Shown here in pieces: positions 1-5,918 of a stretch of 7,993 bases of DNA. The stretch is from Gemmatimonadota bacterium (GTDB taxonomy: Bacteria; Latescibacterota; UBA2968; UBA8231). The notes beneath the pieces are model-generated. The model searched no databases and had not been told where the DNA came from. It saw nothing but the letters and a program-made list of their open reading frames with translations. The position numbers and the translations under genes are program-made. Numbering within the stretch: the stretch's first letter is position 1; the number at the start of each line of letters is the position of its first letter. Location of the stretch: assembly GCA_009845645.1 (NCBI GenBank), contig VXZF01000755.1, positions 1 through 7,993 on the forward strand, read 5' to 3'.

Positions 1-1655
1 TTCTCGGCCTGGACGCGGGAGGCCAGCGGGTCGGTGAAGTTGGCGGCGAGGTAGTCTAGGGTGGGGGCGCGGTCGGGCGAGTCGGAGGTCATGCGCACGT
101 CGATTTCCATGAAGCGGCGCGGCGAGGGCGAGAGGAAGGCCTCGCCAGAGAAGCTGTAGATTCGGCTCCAGGCGCTCCAGTCGCCACCGGCGACGCGGGT
201 GGTGTCGATGGGGCCTTTGAAACTGGGGATCAGCTTGTTGTACTTCCTCTCGGTGACTTCCTTGCCGTTCTTGTCGTGGTAGGTCAAGATCTCGGTGACC
301 TCGTTGCCGGTGCGGGTGCGGATCTCGATTAGCGTCCCCGGCGGCTGCTCGCCGCCCCATTCTATCGAATTGAGGTTCTTGCCCTCCCCCAGGTCGATAA
401 GCGGCGAGCGGAAGCTGACCTGTTGTGGGAAGCCCTCGCCGAAGATCTGGATCTCGTCGGTGGCTCCGCCAGCGCTGCAGCCGGGCACTTTGAAGCTGCC
501 GCCCCTCACGCCCAGGCTCTGGAAGGAGAAGCAGCTAGTGTCCCAGAATTTCCAGAAGATGCGCATGTAGCGGGTAGGCTGCAGGTCGAAATGGTGGTCT
601 ACCAGCCCTTTGGACCGCTGGTGGACAGGCGCTTCGCCCGAGAAGTGCTTGGTCCACAGGCGCGAGCCGTCGGGTGAGAGCGAGCCATCGGAGGTCATCA
701 ACTCGTAGAAGCGAAAGCCCCAGCGCCGCCGGGAGACAATGTGTCTGCTGGTGATGGCACCGCCAAAAAACGACTTCTCAACCACGCCGCCGATGACCCG
801 GATCTGGTCGACCCAGTAGACAGCGCCCAGGTCGAGGACCATGTGCGATAGGATATCATTGAGGCCTCGCCCGGCGCTGCCGGCTCTCCAGCCTAAGTAG
901 AGGTCTCCATCGAAAAGGGCTCTGGCCTTGCCGAGGGGTTGCTGGTCAATCTGGGCGAGGTTGGTATTGACGTCGACGGCGCCCCCCCGTTCCAGCAGAC
1001 CGAGAGCGATATTGTCGCCGATGGTCTCGACTTCGACCTCGACTAGGCGGGCGTCGGGCACCAGTAGTAAGGGTTCGAAGCGGATAAACTGCAGCGGCTC
1101 GGCGTCGATTTCCGCTATTTCGTAGGTCACCCGGTGGCGGGTGTTTTCCTTGAAGCGCTCCTTGGTGCGGTAGACGAGCGAGCCCTCGATGGGGGCGGCG
1201 ATAACGTCGGTTTCGGGTTCGCCGGTCGAAATCAGCAGGTCGAAGAGCTCAAAGGGGGCTGCTGCTTCGTCGAAGACCAGGGTGACGCTGTGGGCCGAGA
1301 CGGCGCGGCCGAGGTTGACTTCGAGAAACCAATTCTCGGCTTCGGCTTCTGGGTCGGGTGCCCAGCCGGTCGCCGGGTCGCCATCGATGGCGAAGCGGGC
1401 TAGGTTGAGGTTGGAGCCGGCGTTGCGGATGCCGCCGTCGAAGGCGTCCAAGTCGCGCACGGCGTCGGTCAGCCTTTCGATACGGGTGGGCTGGATTACG
1501 CCCAGCGCCGTCAGGTCCACCGCGCCCAAGGGCAACTCCCACTGTCGCCAGTCGCGCGCCGAGTCGTAGCGCAACTGCTCGGCCGACAGGGTGGACCCGC
1601 ACCAGAGCGCTAGAGCGGCAGTCGAAACAAATGCAGTGTAACGGATATGTTTCAT
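1..1655 (-). CDS. Exported discoidin (F5/8 type C)-like protein, 3' end outside window
   Basis: The frame is open for 551 codons from ATG at 1655 to the window edge without a stop, so the C-terminus is missing. Residues 1-25 are a Sec-type signal peptide: K at 2, a hydrophobic run, and a likely cut after TLSA. A GAGAGG Shine-Dalgarno lies about 8 nt upstream of the ATG. Residues about 60-190 show a discoidin/F5-8-C pattern (AIDGDPATGWAPDP, then a beta-rich EVNLGRAVSAHSVTLVF). A second such module follows at about 215-400 (LFDGDLYLGWRAG, then DLGAVYWVDQIRVIGG). The rest is rich in beta-strand residues and aromatic pairs. Such modules usually bind carbohydrate or surfaces outside the cell. I infer a secreted or surface carbohydrate- or matrix-binding role; no catalytic domain is visible. 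It is transcribed alone, about 110 nt after the preceding remnant. The discoidin call is fairly sure, the substrate unknown. Confidence 0.75.
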   Translation of the reverse strand, partial: MKHIRYTAFVSTAALALWCGSTLSAEQLRYDSARDWRQWELPLGAVDLTALGVIQPTRIERLTDAVRDLDAFDGGIRNAGSNLNLARFAIDGDPATGWAPDPEAEAENWFLEVNLGRAVSAHSVTLVFDEAAAPFELFDLLISTGEPETDVIAAPIEGSLVYRTKERFKENTRHRVTYEIAEIDAEPLQFIRFEPLLLVPDARLVEVEVETIGDNIALGLLERGGAVDVNTNLAQIDQQPLGKARALFDGDLYLGWRAGSAGRGLNDILSHMVLDLGAVYWVDQIRVIGGVVEKSFFGGAITSRHIVSRRRWGFRFYELMTSDGSLSPDGSRLWTKHFSGEAPVHQRSKGLVDHHFDLQPTRYMRIFWKFWDTSCFSFQSLGVRGGSFKVPGCSAGGATDEIQIFGEGFPQQVSFRSPLIDLGEGKNLNSIEWGGEQPPGTLIEIRTRTGNEVTEILTYHDKNGKEVTERKYNKLIPSFKGPIDTTRVAGGDWSAWSRIYSFSGEAFLSPSPRRFMEIDVRMTSDSPDRAPTLDYLAANFTDPLASRVQAE

Positions 1656-1766
1656 TGAAAGCCTCTCGAACTCTACGTCGCCAATTAGAAATAGAAAATT
1701 AATAAAAAGTCTCTTAGGGATGACACAACAATAACCTCATAACTTTGGAGACGATGGGAGCGGTGT
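1656..1766 (-). promoter_or_regulatory. AT-rich leader with weak promoter candidate for the discoidin-type gene
   Basis: This 111-nt gap between the regulator remnant and the exported protein contains a marked AT-rich block (about 1685-1715) in an otherwise GC-rich window. On the minus strand a TTGTGT-like box followed 17 nt later by TTATTA could serve as -35/-10 elements, but neither is close to consensus. No terminator hairpin for the upstream remnant was found. Confidence 0.25.
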
Positions 1767-2366
1767 TCATGTGGGGGCATCTCTTGTCTTGAGTCGCACA
1801 GCCAAAGCCTCGCCGCCGGCAGTTCGGCGATAGCGCTGGTGGCGACTAGTGGGCTTGTCGGGGAGAGTCATCTCGATCAGGCCAGCGTCAAGAGCCGGTT
1901 GCAGGTAGGATGTTCTGAGGTTTTTCCGGTCTGTGAGTAGCAGTGCCGCCAACAATTCAGCGCGGCTCATCTCCCCGGTCAGGGCTGCCACCAGCCGTTC
2001 AATATGCCCATTATCTTGGGGGGTATCTTGGGGGGTATCTTGACCTTTCTCTTTATTTTTCAATGACTTATCTTGTTGGGTGTCATGTATGGTATCTTGG
2101 TCGGTCGCCGCAAGAGAAACCCGTTCATGCACTGGCAATCGCACCAGAAACCAGGTTCGGTTCTCATCGCTTTCGAAGATGGGTTCGGGTGAGCCGTTCT
2201 GCCGCATGGCCCGGAAAATCTTCGGCACGCCGGTTGAGCGCGCCTCGGCGAGGTCGAGTTCTTTCAGAAACTCACCAATACGCCGGTTCCGGTAGCGCCT
2301 GCTCACGGCCTGTCCCTTCTTGAAGTCATCCATACGGATGGTCGATGTTGATGGGAAGTTTGCCGG
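1767..2366 (-). pseudogene. C-terminal remnant of AlbA_2/HATPase_c_4 (RecG-like) transcriptional regulator
   Basis: From ATG 2333 the frame gives 188 aa. The first about 60 residues match the HATPase_c_4 region that follows the Schlafen-type AlbA_2 domain in 'putative DNA-binding/ATP-binding' regulators: RRYRNRRIGEFLKEL, then RSTGVPKIFRAMRQNGSPEPIFE and WFLVRLPVHE. A charged QDT-rich linker follows, then a C-terminal winged-helix-like segment (about 115-188, ending with RYRRTAGGEALAVRL). Full-length members are about 400-500 aa, so the AlbA_2 domain and most of the ATP-binding part are absent. Recognisable coding sense continues about 11 codons upstream of the ATG (NFPSTSTIR) until an in-frame TGA at 2367-2369, which suggests the gene was cut there rather than starting at 2333. 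Intact relatives are DNA-binding regulators often found near mobile or defence genes. The remnant may still be translated as a small DNA-binding fragment, but I regard it as decayed. Confidence 0.7.
2012..2042. repeat. 12-bp G-rich tandem repeat (2.6 copies) in the regulator linker
   Basis: The unit TATCTTGGGGGG is repeated exactly twice (2012-2023, 2024-2035), followed by a partial third copy to 2042. On the minus strand it encodes the linker residues QDTPQDTPQD. The unit length is a multiple of three, so copy-number change alters linker length without shifting frame, while slippage in the two G6 runs would shift frame. Similar TPQD-type linkers occur in this regulator family, so the repeat is probably a normal linker feature. 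Confidence 0.8.
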
Positions 2367-2401
2367 TCATAGGGCGTAACCTTAATGTCGGTGATCTTCA
2401 T
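2360..2401 (-). pseudogene. Possible N-terminal fragment of an enolase-superfamily (mandelate racemase-like) protein
   Basis: An ATG at 2401, 22 nt past the HEPN gene stop, opens with MKITDIKVTPYDR, which resembles the first beta-strand at the N-terminus of mandelate racemase/muconate-lactonizing proteins. After about 13 codons the sequence loses that character (QTSHQHRP...) and the frame stops at 2303-2305. The change occurs where sense of the downstream regulator remnant begins in another frame. I read this as the 5' stub of one gene joined to the 3' part of another. The match is only 12-13 residues long, so this is tentative. Confidence 0.3.
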
Positions 2402-2423
2402 GTGCTTGCTTTCTCTAGTAAAC

Positions 2424-3797
2424 CTATGACGGACCGTCCCGCAATATCTTGAACAGTGATTGACGAGCTAGGTTGAATCCCGCATTAAACGCTTTTTGCT
2501 TTTCTTCCAGCAAGCGCCGTTTCTTGTCGTCTTTCGGCCCATGAATTATTGCTGATCGCACGTCGTACGCATGCTTCACAGCCTCCTTCATCTGAGACTG
2601 CGCTTCATCGTCGCCTCCCAGAAAGTCAGCTACGCTCTTTTGGAGTTGGTCGCTGATTCCCCCCTTATCTTTTGGTGGGAACATCCTCTCTAGGCTAATC
2701 ATCAAATCCAAAACCTTGTCTTCCGCTGCGTATTGCCCGTCGCGTGCAAGAGCTTCGGCAAGCCGACCGATGACCGGTGCCACTGTCCTATAACGCTCGC
2801 TCTTTCGGTTCTCGAAAGCCGTTCTCGCTTCGGTGAATGTCTCCATCAGCAGCTTTGATGGCCTTCGGAAAGGGTCGAACAAATGCGCCGAACGGCCCCT
2901 GTAGAAGCTTCCGTGACCGTGCGGCTGACCCAGAAGCCGGCATGCACTTCGGTTGAGGCAGTGGTGAATCGCCACAAGACGTACGACAGGCTCCCCGTGC
3001 GACACCGCAAGCAAATCTAGGAATTCTTGCGCTTCTTGGAAAAATGATTCCGGCTGATATAGGTCAGGGGTGCCTTCGCCACCCCTCCGCCGGAATTGGG
3101 GCTTCCAGCGGAATGGTTTCATCACGGCCCCGACCGACCATCGATCGTTGTATTTGATGTCAGTAGGTGCGATCTTCTCCAGCACGCTCTCGTCCACGAA
3201 CTCCCGCGCCTGCTTGAACGGGACGATCATCATGTCGTCCCTGATAGCAAATTTTTCTTTCAAGCTCAGACCGTGAAACAGCACCACGTCGTATCCGACA
3301 TCTAGGTCGCCTGGCACATCTTCTCCGGCCGCATCGAGAAACGCATTCAACTCGGTCGCTGCCGCCCGGAAACCGCCGCCGGGTAGCTCATCGGCACGCG
3401 CCATCAGTCCCCCGATCAGATCTGTCAAGGAGGTCAAGTTGCCGCTGCCGAGGATCTGTATCCAGAAATCGTCTTTGCCGATGATCCGACTCATAATCTG
3501 CGCTAGCGTGGTATGCGAACGCAGATTATGTCGCACGGGGTCTAGCACCGCGCACAAAGCCGTGTAATACTTCTCTTCGCCAAAGGCATGGCTGTGGCGC
3601 GCCCTAGCATAGAGGATACGCAGATCGTCCAGGGGGAAGGCCGGCAGATTACCGTCTCGCCTCCCTGACTCGAAATGCACACGAGGATTATGCTCTTGAT
3701 ACTCACGCAGGTAGGGCTCTTGCGCTTTGGCCAGATCGGGGAGCGCCCGGGCAAGGCGGTCAATCCACTCGTCGGTCGAGAATTCTCCAGTCGTCAT
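2424..3797 (-). CDS. ApeA-like HEPN domain protein (candidate abortive-infection RNase)
   Basis: This is a 457-aa soluble protein with no signal peptide or membrane segment. The C-terminal about 140 residues are helical and carry RSAIIHG with R414 and H419, the R-x4-H signature of HEPN ribonucleases. The preceding helix (DKVLDLMISLERMF) and the trailing basic helices fit the 'Apea-like HEPN' arrangement. The N-terminal about 300 residues are mixed alpha/beta (VGYDVVLFHGLSLKEKFAI around 165-185) and may be the sensing part; I do not recognise them firmly. HEPN proteins of this kind cleave RNA during phage infection or as toxins; the role here is inferred from motif and context. No clear Shine-Dalgarno precedes ATG 3797; an 11-codon reading frame from ATG 3829 ends in a stop overlapping this start (ATGA). 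A HicB-type antitoxin gene lies 111 nt upstream on the same strand. The reading frame is intact and codon use looks normal. Confidence 0.7.
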   Translation of the reverse strand: MTTGEFSTDEWIDRLARALPDLAKAQEPYLREYQEHNPRVHFESGRRDGNLPAFPLDDLRILYARARHSHAFGEEKYYTALCAVLDPVRHNLRSHTTLAQIMSRIIGKDDFWIQILGSGNLTSLTDLIGGLMARADELPGGGFRAAATELNAFLDAAGEDVPGDLDVGYDVVLFHGLSLKEKFAIRDDMMIVPFKQAREFVDESVLEKIAPTDIKYNDRWSVGAVMKPFRWKPQFRRRGGEGTPDLYQPESFFQEAQEFLDLLAVSHGEPVVRLVAIHHCLNRSACRLLGQPHGHGSFYRGRSAHLFDPFRRPSKLLMETFTEARTAFENRKSERYRTVAPVIGRLAEALARDGQYAAEDKVLDLMISLERMFPPKDKGGISDQLQKSVADFLGGDDEAQSQMKEAVKHAYDVRSAIIHGPKDDKKRRLLEEKQKAFNAGFNLARQSLFKILRDGPS

Positions 3798-3908
3798 GCG
3801 TGCGTATGAATAATGCCGTCGAGAGTCATCGCAATGTTTAATCCGCTGCCTATCGCTTCTCCAAACCGGCTAAGACTTCGCGGAAGCTGTTGAGACCTGC
3901 CTCTAGGA

Positions 3909-4106
3909 TTAGGTAAGGTGCAACTCTCTCTGATGGCTTTCTGTAACTTCTTCTAGGTAGAGAGATACGGCTTCTTTGAGATTGTTAAAAGCCTCTTCCT
4001 CATCCTTGCCTTGGCTGGCTATTCCGATCTGAGGACAATGAGATACGTAGAGTCTTTTTTTCTCTTTATAGACTTCAGCCGTTAGGATTGTTCCTTGTTG
4101 CGGCAC
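3909..4106 (-). CDS. HicB-family (UPF0150-type) antitoxin, no HicA partner
   Basis: The product is 65 aa from GTG at 4106. That start is chosen because AAAGGGG lies 6 nt before it; a TTG at 4112 would add two residues but sits directly on that site. The sequence has the HicB partial-RNase-H-like fold pattern: TAEVYKEKKRLYVSHCPQIG (strand-turn-strand), IASQGKDEEEAFNNLKEAVSLYLEE (conserved SQG, then the amphipathic helix). The length fits the short HicB class that lacks a C-terminal DNA-binding domain. HicB normally binds and blocks the HicA RNase, whose about 60-80 aa gene is usually adjacent. No HicA-like frame fits in the 111 nt downstream, and the tmRNA lies upstream. It is either an orphan antitoxin or has another partner, with the following HEPN gene the obvious candidate. 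Its GTG is only 17 nt from the ssrA terminator hairpin, so it may depend on read-through or a promoter inside the hairpin region. Confidence 0.7.
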   Translation of the reverse strand: MPQQGTILTAEVYKEKKRLYVSHCPQIGIASQGKDEEEAFNNLKEAVSLYLEEVTESHQRELHLT

Positions 4107-4123
4107 AAGCAACCCCTTTCAAG

Positions 4124-4164
4124 ACAAACGTCTCTCCGGAGAATCACCCCGGAGAGACGTTTGT
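4124..4164 (-). terminator. ssrA rho-independent terminator hairpin
   Basis: There is a perfect 16-bp inverted repeat, arms 4124-4139 and 4149-4164, with a 9-nt loop, starting 11 nt after the tmRNA CCA. On the minus strand the closing arm is T-rich (ACGTTTGTCTT), which serves as a weak U-tract. Its length and position directly after ssrA make a terminator the natural reading; because it is symmetrical it could act on either strand. Confidence 0.8.
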
Positions 4165-4175
4165 GTGTGGAAGAA

Positions 4176-4534
4176 TGGTGGAGGCGGCGGGAATCGAACC
4201 CGCGTCCGAGACCGGTTCTACCGAAATATGCTACGTGCGTAGTCGGCCTTAGTTATCTCGCCTGTTGCGCTGCCGGTCGACGGGCCTCGCAACGAGCCAG
4301 CCCGAAAAATCTCGCCCCATTCCCTCGGGCGAAGGTTTGGGACCAGCCTGCTAAGAGATGGCATTGGGGCCTGCCGCGCAGGCTCAACAGACCCCAATGG
4401 GCTGCGCTAAATTTAGGCAGCCAGAGCGTACGTGTTAGTTTCGTCGCTTAATTGTTTCCCGAGGATTTACGAGGTGTCGGGACCTCGGCACGCAATTTGG
4501 GCTTCTCCGACCCCGTCGAAGCCAAGTCGCCCCC
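4176..4534 (-). ncRNA. ssrA: Transfer-messenger RNA (tmRNA)
   Basis: This 359-nt one-piece tmRNA rescues stalled ribosomes by acting first as alanyl-tRNA and then as a short mRNA. The 5' end GGGGGCGACTTGGCTTCGAC (from 4534) pairs with the 3' end CGCCTCC-A-CCA (4176-4186) in a full 7-bp acceptor stem, with G at position 3 opposite U, the alanine identity pair. The T-arm (GGGTTCGATTCCC) is intact. The tag frame ends ...TYALAA followed by TAA at 4413-4415, and GC-rich pseudoknot-like segments follow (about 4260-4405, e.g. GGCAGGCCCCAATGCC). A CCA end is encoded. The gene has its own consensus promoter and terminator, so it is a complete, independent unit. tmRNA 3' ends are common phage/island attachment sites, which is relevant to the genes just beyond it. 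Identification is very secure. Confidence 0.97.
4413..4445 (-). other. tmRNA proteolysis-tag reading frame (DETNTYALAA)
   Basis: In frame with the terminal GCT CTG GCT GCC TAA the tag reads D-E-T-N-T-Y-A-L-A-A. Aligning the upstream TTAAGC with the TTAGTC that precedes the E. coli resume codon places the resume codon at GAC (4443-4445). An AGC serine one codon earlier (4446-4448) is the alternative. The ALAA end is the ClpXP-type degradation signal; the charged alanine would be added in front. Confidence 0.75.
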
Positions 4535-4541
4535 TTGGAGC

Positions 4542-4571
4542 ATAATAACCGAAAATCGTGTGCAATGTCAA
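4542..4571 (-). promoter_or_regulatory. ssrA sigma70-type promoter
   Basis: A perfect -35 TTGACA (4566-4571) and -10 TATTAT (4542-4547) are separated by 18 nt. The -10 ends 7 nt before the predicted tmRNA 5' nucleotide at 4534, exactly where a strong housekeeping promoter should lie. Confidence 0.88.
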
Positions 4572-4608
4572 CGCTCAGTCGTCTGCACCGAATTTCATGT
4601 GCTTGGCG

Positions 4609-4755
4609 TTACCGTCGTACGGACAGCGGAGTATCTCGTAAGTTGAGCATTTGGCAAGAGCTAGGGAGGGCTTCCGGATAATCGGCGCGAGTGATTTCCT
4701 CCTGGTAGCCGAGATCCGCTAGGGCTTGGACGGTGATCAGGCTTAGGGGCTCAGC
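4609..4755 (-). pseudogene. C-terminal remnant of a secreted metallopeptidase-like protein
   Basis: A 48-codon stretch between two stops (TGA 4756-4758 and TAA 4609-4611) begins AEPLSLITVQALADLGY and continues with ITRADYPEALP. The pattern (L/I)S-x-ITV-x-ALADLGY...AD-x-Y-x-LP is the typical end of leishmanolysin/M10-like secreted zinc peptidase domains in environmental bacteria, following the HExxH catalytic core. No core, signal peptide or start codon is present, so only the tail survives. It ends 38 nt before the ssrA -35 box, so the tail abuts the ssrA promoter. The 180 nt to its right (4756-4935) hold no recognisable coding sequence on either strand. Family assignment rests on one motif. 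Confidence 0.5.
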
Positions 4756-4935
4756 TCAATCCCAATTCCCAAGAACTGGGCCTCACTGCGTCGCCTACAA
4801 CCGACTCACGCCAAGTGGCGTCTCAGCCTCCGAGGTGCTGGTTGTAATCCACCGGCACCTTATTGCCTCCAGCAGAGCGCATAGTCGAATATTAACTCGG
4901 CTTTGTTGGCAGCACCGGGCACGGTACCTCATTTT

Positions 4936-5484
4936 CTACTGCAATGATCGCAAAGCACGATGGATTTGTGCCTGTCTATTGGGATGGCGAACAATGTTTA
5001 CGGCATCCCTGTATGGTCTAATGCCATCGGCGATGGAACGAGTGTGGTCACTCTCATCATAGCTATGTGTCTCACCCGGCTTTACTTTAATAATGTGTCC
5101 AAAGTCCTCATGCTCATTGCCGTCATGCTGAATGAAAACCTCAAACCTGTAGCCTTCCGTCACATGTGCGAGGGTGAAGTGCATGTCATCAGGCATGTTG
5201 GGTGCGATGATTATATCGTCTCTTTCAAGTTCGAGCATGCGTGTCAGAATTGTGTACCTATGTGGGCTAGGATCAGGATCTTCCCAATCATGGCAAAGCC
5301 TTCTGTAATTGTCTTCCCAGGCACCTTGCGGTATACGGTGTCTATGGTCATCCAGAAGACGCATACTTGGATATGCCACCAAGCCCCAGCCCTGACGCAA
5401 CCGACCGCAATGCAGTTCTCTGTAGAGATCACTCCGGAGTTGATCCTGTGCTTCTCTGTATGTACGAAAGATGACGATGGTCAT
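4936..5484 (-). CDS. 182-aa protein of uncertain family, possible PUA-like sensor/nuclease N-terminal module
   Basis: The frame opens at ATG 5484 with GAGG about 10 nt upstream and runs to TAG at 4936-4938. The protein is soluble, rich in H/D/R, with no signal peptide. Residues about 10-75 contain GRLRQGWG and conserved-looking aromatics. Residues about 78-135 form a beta-barrel-like pattern (RYTILTRMLELERDDIIIAPNMPDDMHFTLAHVTEGYRFEV, then DFGHIIKVKPGETHSYDE). The 'gD-IIIaPN-P ... F-T-A-V-T-GY-F ... DFGHII-V' spacing recalls PUA/EVE-like or N-terminal modules seen ahead of Mrr-type restriction nucleases. No PD-(D/E)xK nuclease motif is visible, so if that kinship is right the catalytic half is missing. 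It stands alone: remnants flank it on both sides. That it is a real gene is likely; the function is a guess. Confidence 0.55.
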   Translation of the reverse strand: MTIVIFRTYREAQDQLRSDLYRELHCGRLRQGWGLVAYPSMRLLDDHRHRIPQGAWEDNYRRLCHDWEDPDPSPHRYTILTRMLELERDDIIIAPNMPDDMHFTLAHVTEGYRFEVFIQHDGNEHEDFGHIIKVKPGETHSYDESDHTRSIADGIRPYRDAVNIVRHPNRQAQIHRALRSLQ

Positions 5485-5496
5485 AATGCGATATCC

Positions 5497-5705
5497 TCAA
5501 CTTGATAGATGGACGCAATTAAAGCAAGAGGAAGGCAACTCCCCTGAGGATCGTTTGCAGGTCCTTCGACAGAGCTCGCAGTACGGTTTTGTTTCCTGTC
5601 GGCCCGTATCAGGCTCTATCCGGGGCCTGATGGATCGTTGAGGGCACACCCACCCGTCCGGCCGGTGCCGGACCGGCAAACCGACCCCGTTTAGATAGCG
5701 CTCGC
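5497..5705 (-). mobile_element. Second IS91-like terminal scar with hairpins
   Basis: On the minus strand this stretch begins with a second copy of the transposase C-terminal coding piece (RYLNGVGLPV) and then loses family resemblance. It contains two short hairpins: 5608-5614/5625-5631 (ATCAGGC...GCCTGAT, 10-nt loop) and 5656-5662/5667-5673 (GTCCGGC...GCCGGAC, 4-nt loop). IS91-type elements carry short hairpins at the replication-origin end just past the transposase stop, so this may be such an end. A 60-codon open frame (5497-5679) with five cysteines runs through it, but I see no support for it as a gene. Confidence 0.35.
5673..5699. repeat. 27-bp direct repeat, copy A
   Basis: This copy matches 5804-5830 at 25 of 27 positions; the two differences are C/T changes. 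On the minus strand both copies encode (R/C)YLNG(V/I)(G/S)LP, the end of an IS91-type transposase. The start-to-start distance is 131 bp. Confidence 0.85.
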
Positions 5706-5803
5706 TCAGTTCACCACGTTAACCGGCGCGCCGTCCAGAAAGGCCCGCACGGTCTCCGCCGTCACTTGCATCAGTCGCTTGCGCGCCTCTAGCGTGGCCC
5801 AAG
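5706..5803 (-). pseudogene. 3' tail of a 2-hydroxyacid (glycerate-type) dehydrogenase gene
   Basis: These 32 codons plus TGA (5706-5708) read WATLEARKRLMQ, then TAETVRAFLDGAPVNVVN, the characteristic C-terminus of D-2-hydroxyacid/glycerate dehydrogenases (typically PHIAWATLEARqRLM...FL-G-PvNVVN). The NAD-binding and catalytic domains are absent. The fragment is fused in frame directly to the edge of the transposase remnant, giving one 75-codon stop-free frame (5706-5933) with no usable ATG. A second copy of the transposase end lies just downstream. I infer that a passenger gene end was trapped between two transposase-end copies. Confidence 0.55.
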
Positions 5804-5830
5804 CCGGCAAACTGATCCCGTTTAGATAGC
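5804..5830. repeat. 27-bp direct repeat, copy B
   Basis: This is the partner of 5673-5699, lying at the exact junction between the transposase remnant and the dehydrogenase tail. Similarity stops at both ends of the 27 bp. Confidence 0.85.
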
Positions 5831-5918
5831 ATTGAATCGAGGCCAGATCGGTCAGGACGGCGATAATTCTCAGGCGACCATCATAGGCGGCGTATTCGCT
5901 GATGTCGAAGAGCCGCCA
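5804..5918 (-). pseudogene. Degraded C-terminus of an IS91-family (Y2, HUH-type) transposase
   Basis: On the minus strand the sequence reads WRLFDISEYAAYDG, then RLRIIAVLTDLASIQCYLNG. This matches the C-terminal signature of IS91-type transposases, roughly (K/R)RVFDIDi-xC-xxCGGrLRIIAvltDPaSIrrYLxgvGLP. The two zinc cysteines of the CxxCGG motif are both tyrosine here (EYAAYDG), consistent with decay. The HUH and Y2 catalytic motifs are absent; only about 39 residues remain and a stop (5934-5936) lies shortly upstream. IS91 elements move by one-ended rolling-circle transposition and can drag neighbouring DNA, which could account for the dehydrogenase tail attached to its end. Confidence 0.6.

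Noticed and set aside
1249..1602. 117-aa minus-strand and several plus-strand open frames across 295-1602
   Set aside because: They are shadow frames of the GC-rich exported-protein gene; its own frame has a signal peptide, a ribosome binding site and domain-like sequence.
3830..3908. Possible HicA remnant in the HicB-HEPN gap (frame reading NSFREVLAGLEKR then stop)
   Set aside because: The segment is about 20 residues, lacks the GSH motif and basic strands of HicA, and overlaps the HicB end in another frame; too little to call.
4095..4646. Plus-strand open frames of 118 and 64 aa across the ssrA region
   Set aside because: They are antisense to the tmRNA and its promoter and show no protein-family features.
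4756..4935. Possible tRNA-like or coding segment between the peptidase tail and the 182-aa gene
   Set aside because: No cloverleaf with matching acceptor and T-arm could be drawn, and the minus-strand frames are interrupted by stops.
5497..5679. 60-aa open frame with CxxC-like cysteine pairs (CELCRRTC ... CFNC), possibly a small zinc protein
   Set aside because: It runs through the hairpins and the transposase-end repeat, has no convincing ribosome binding site, and its N-terminal part is the continuation of the transposase-end coding sense.
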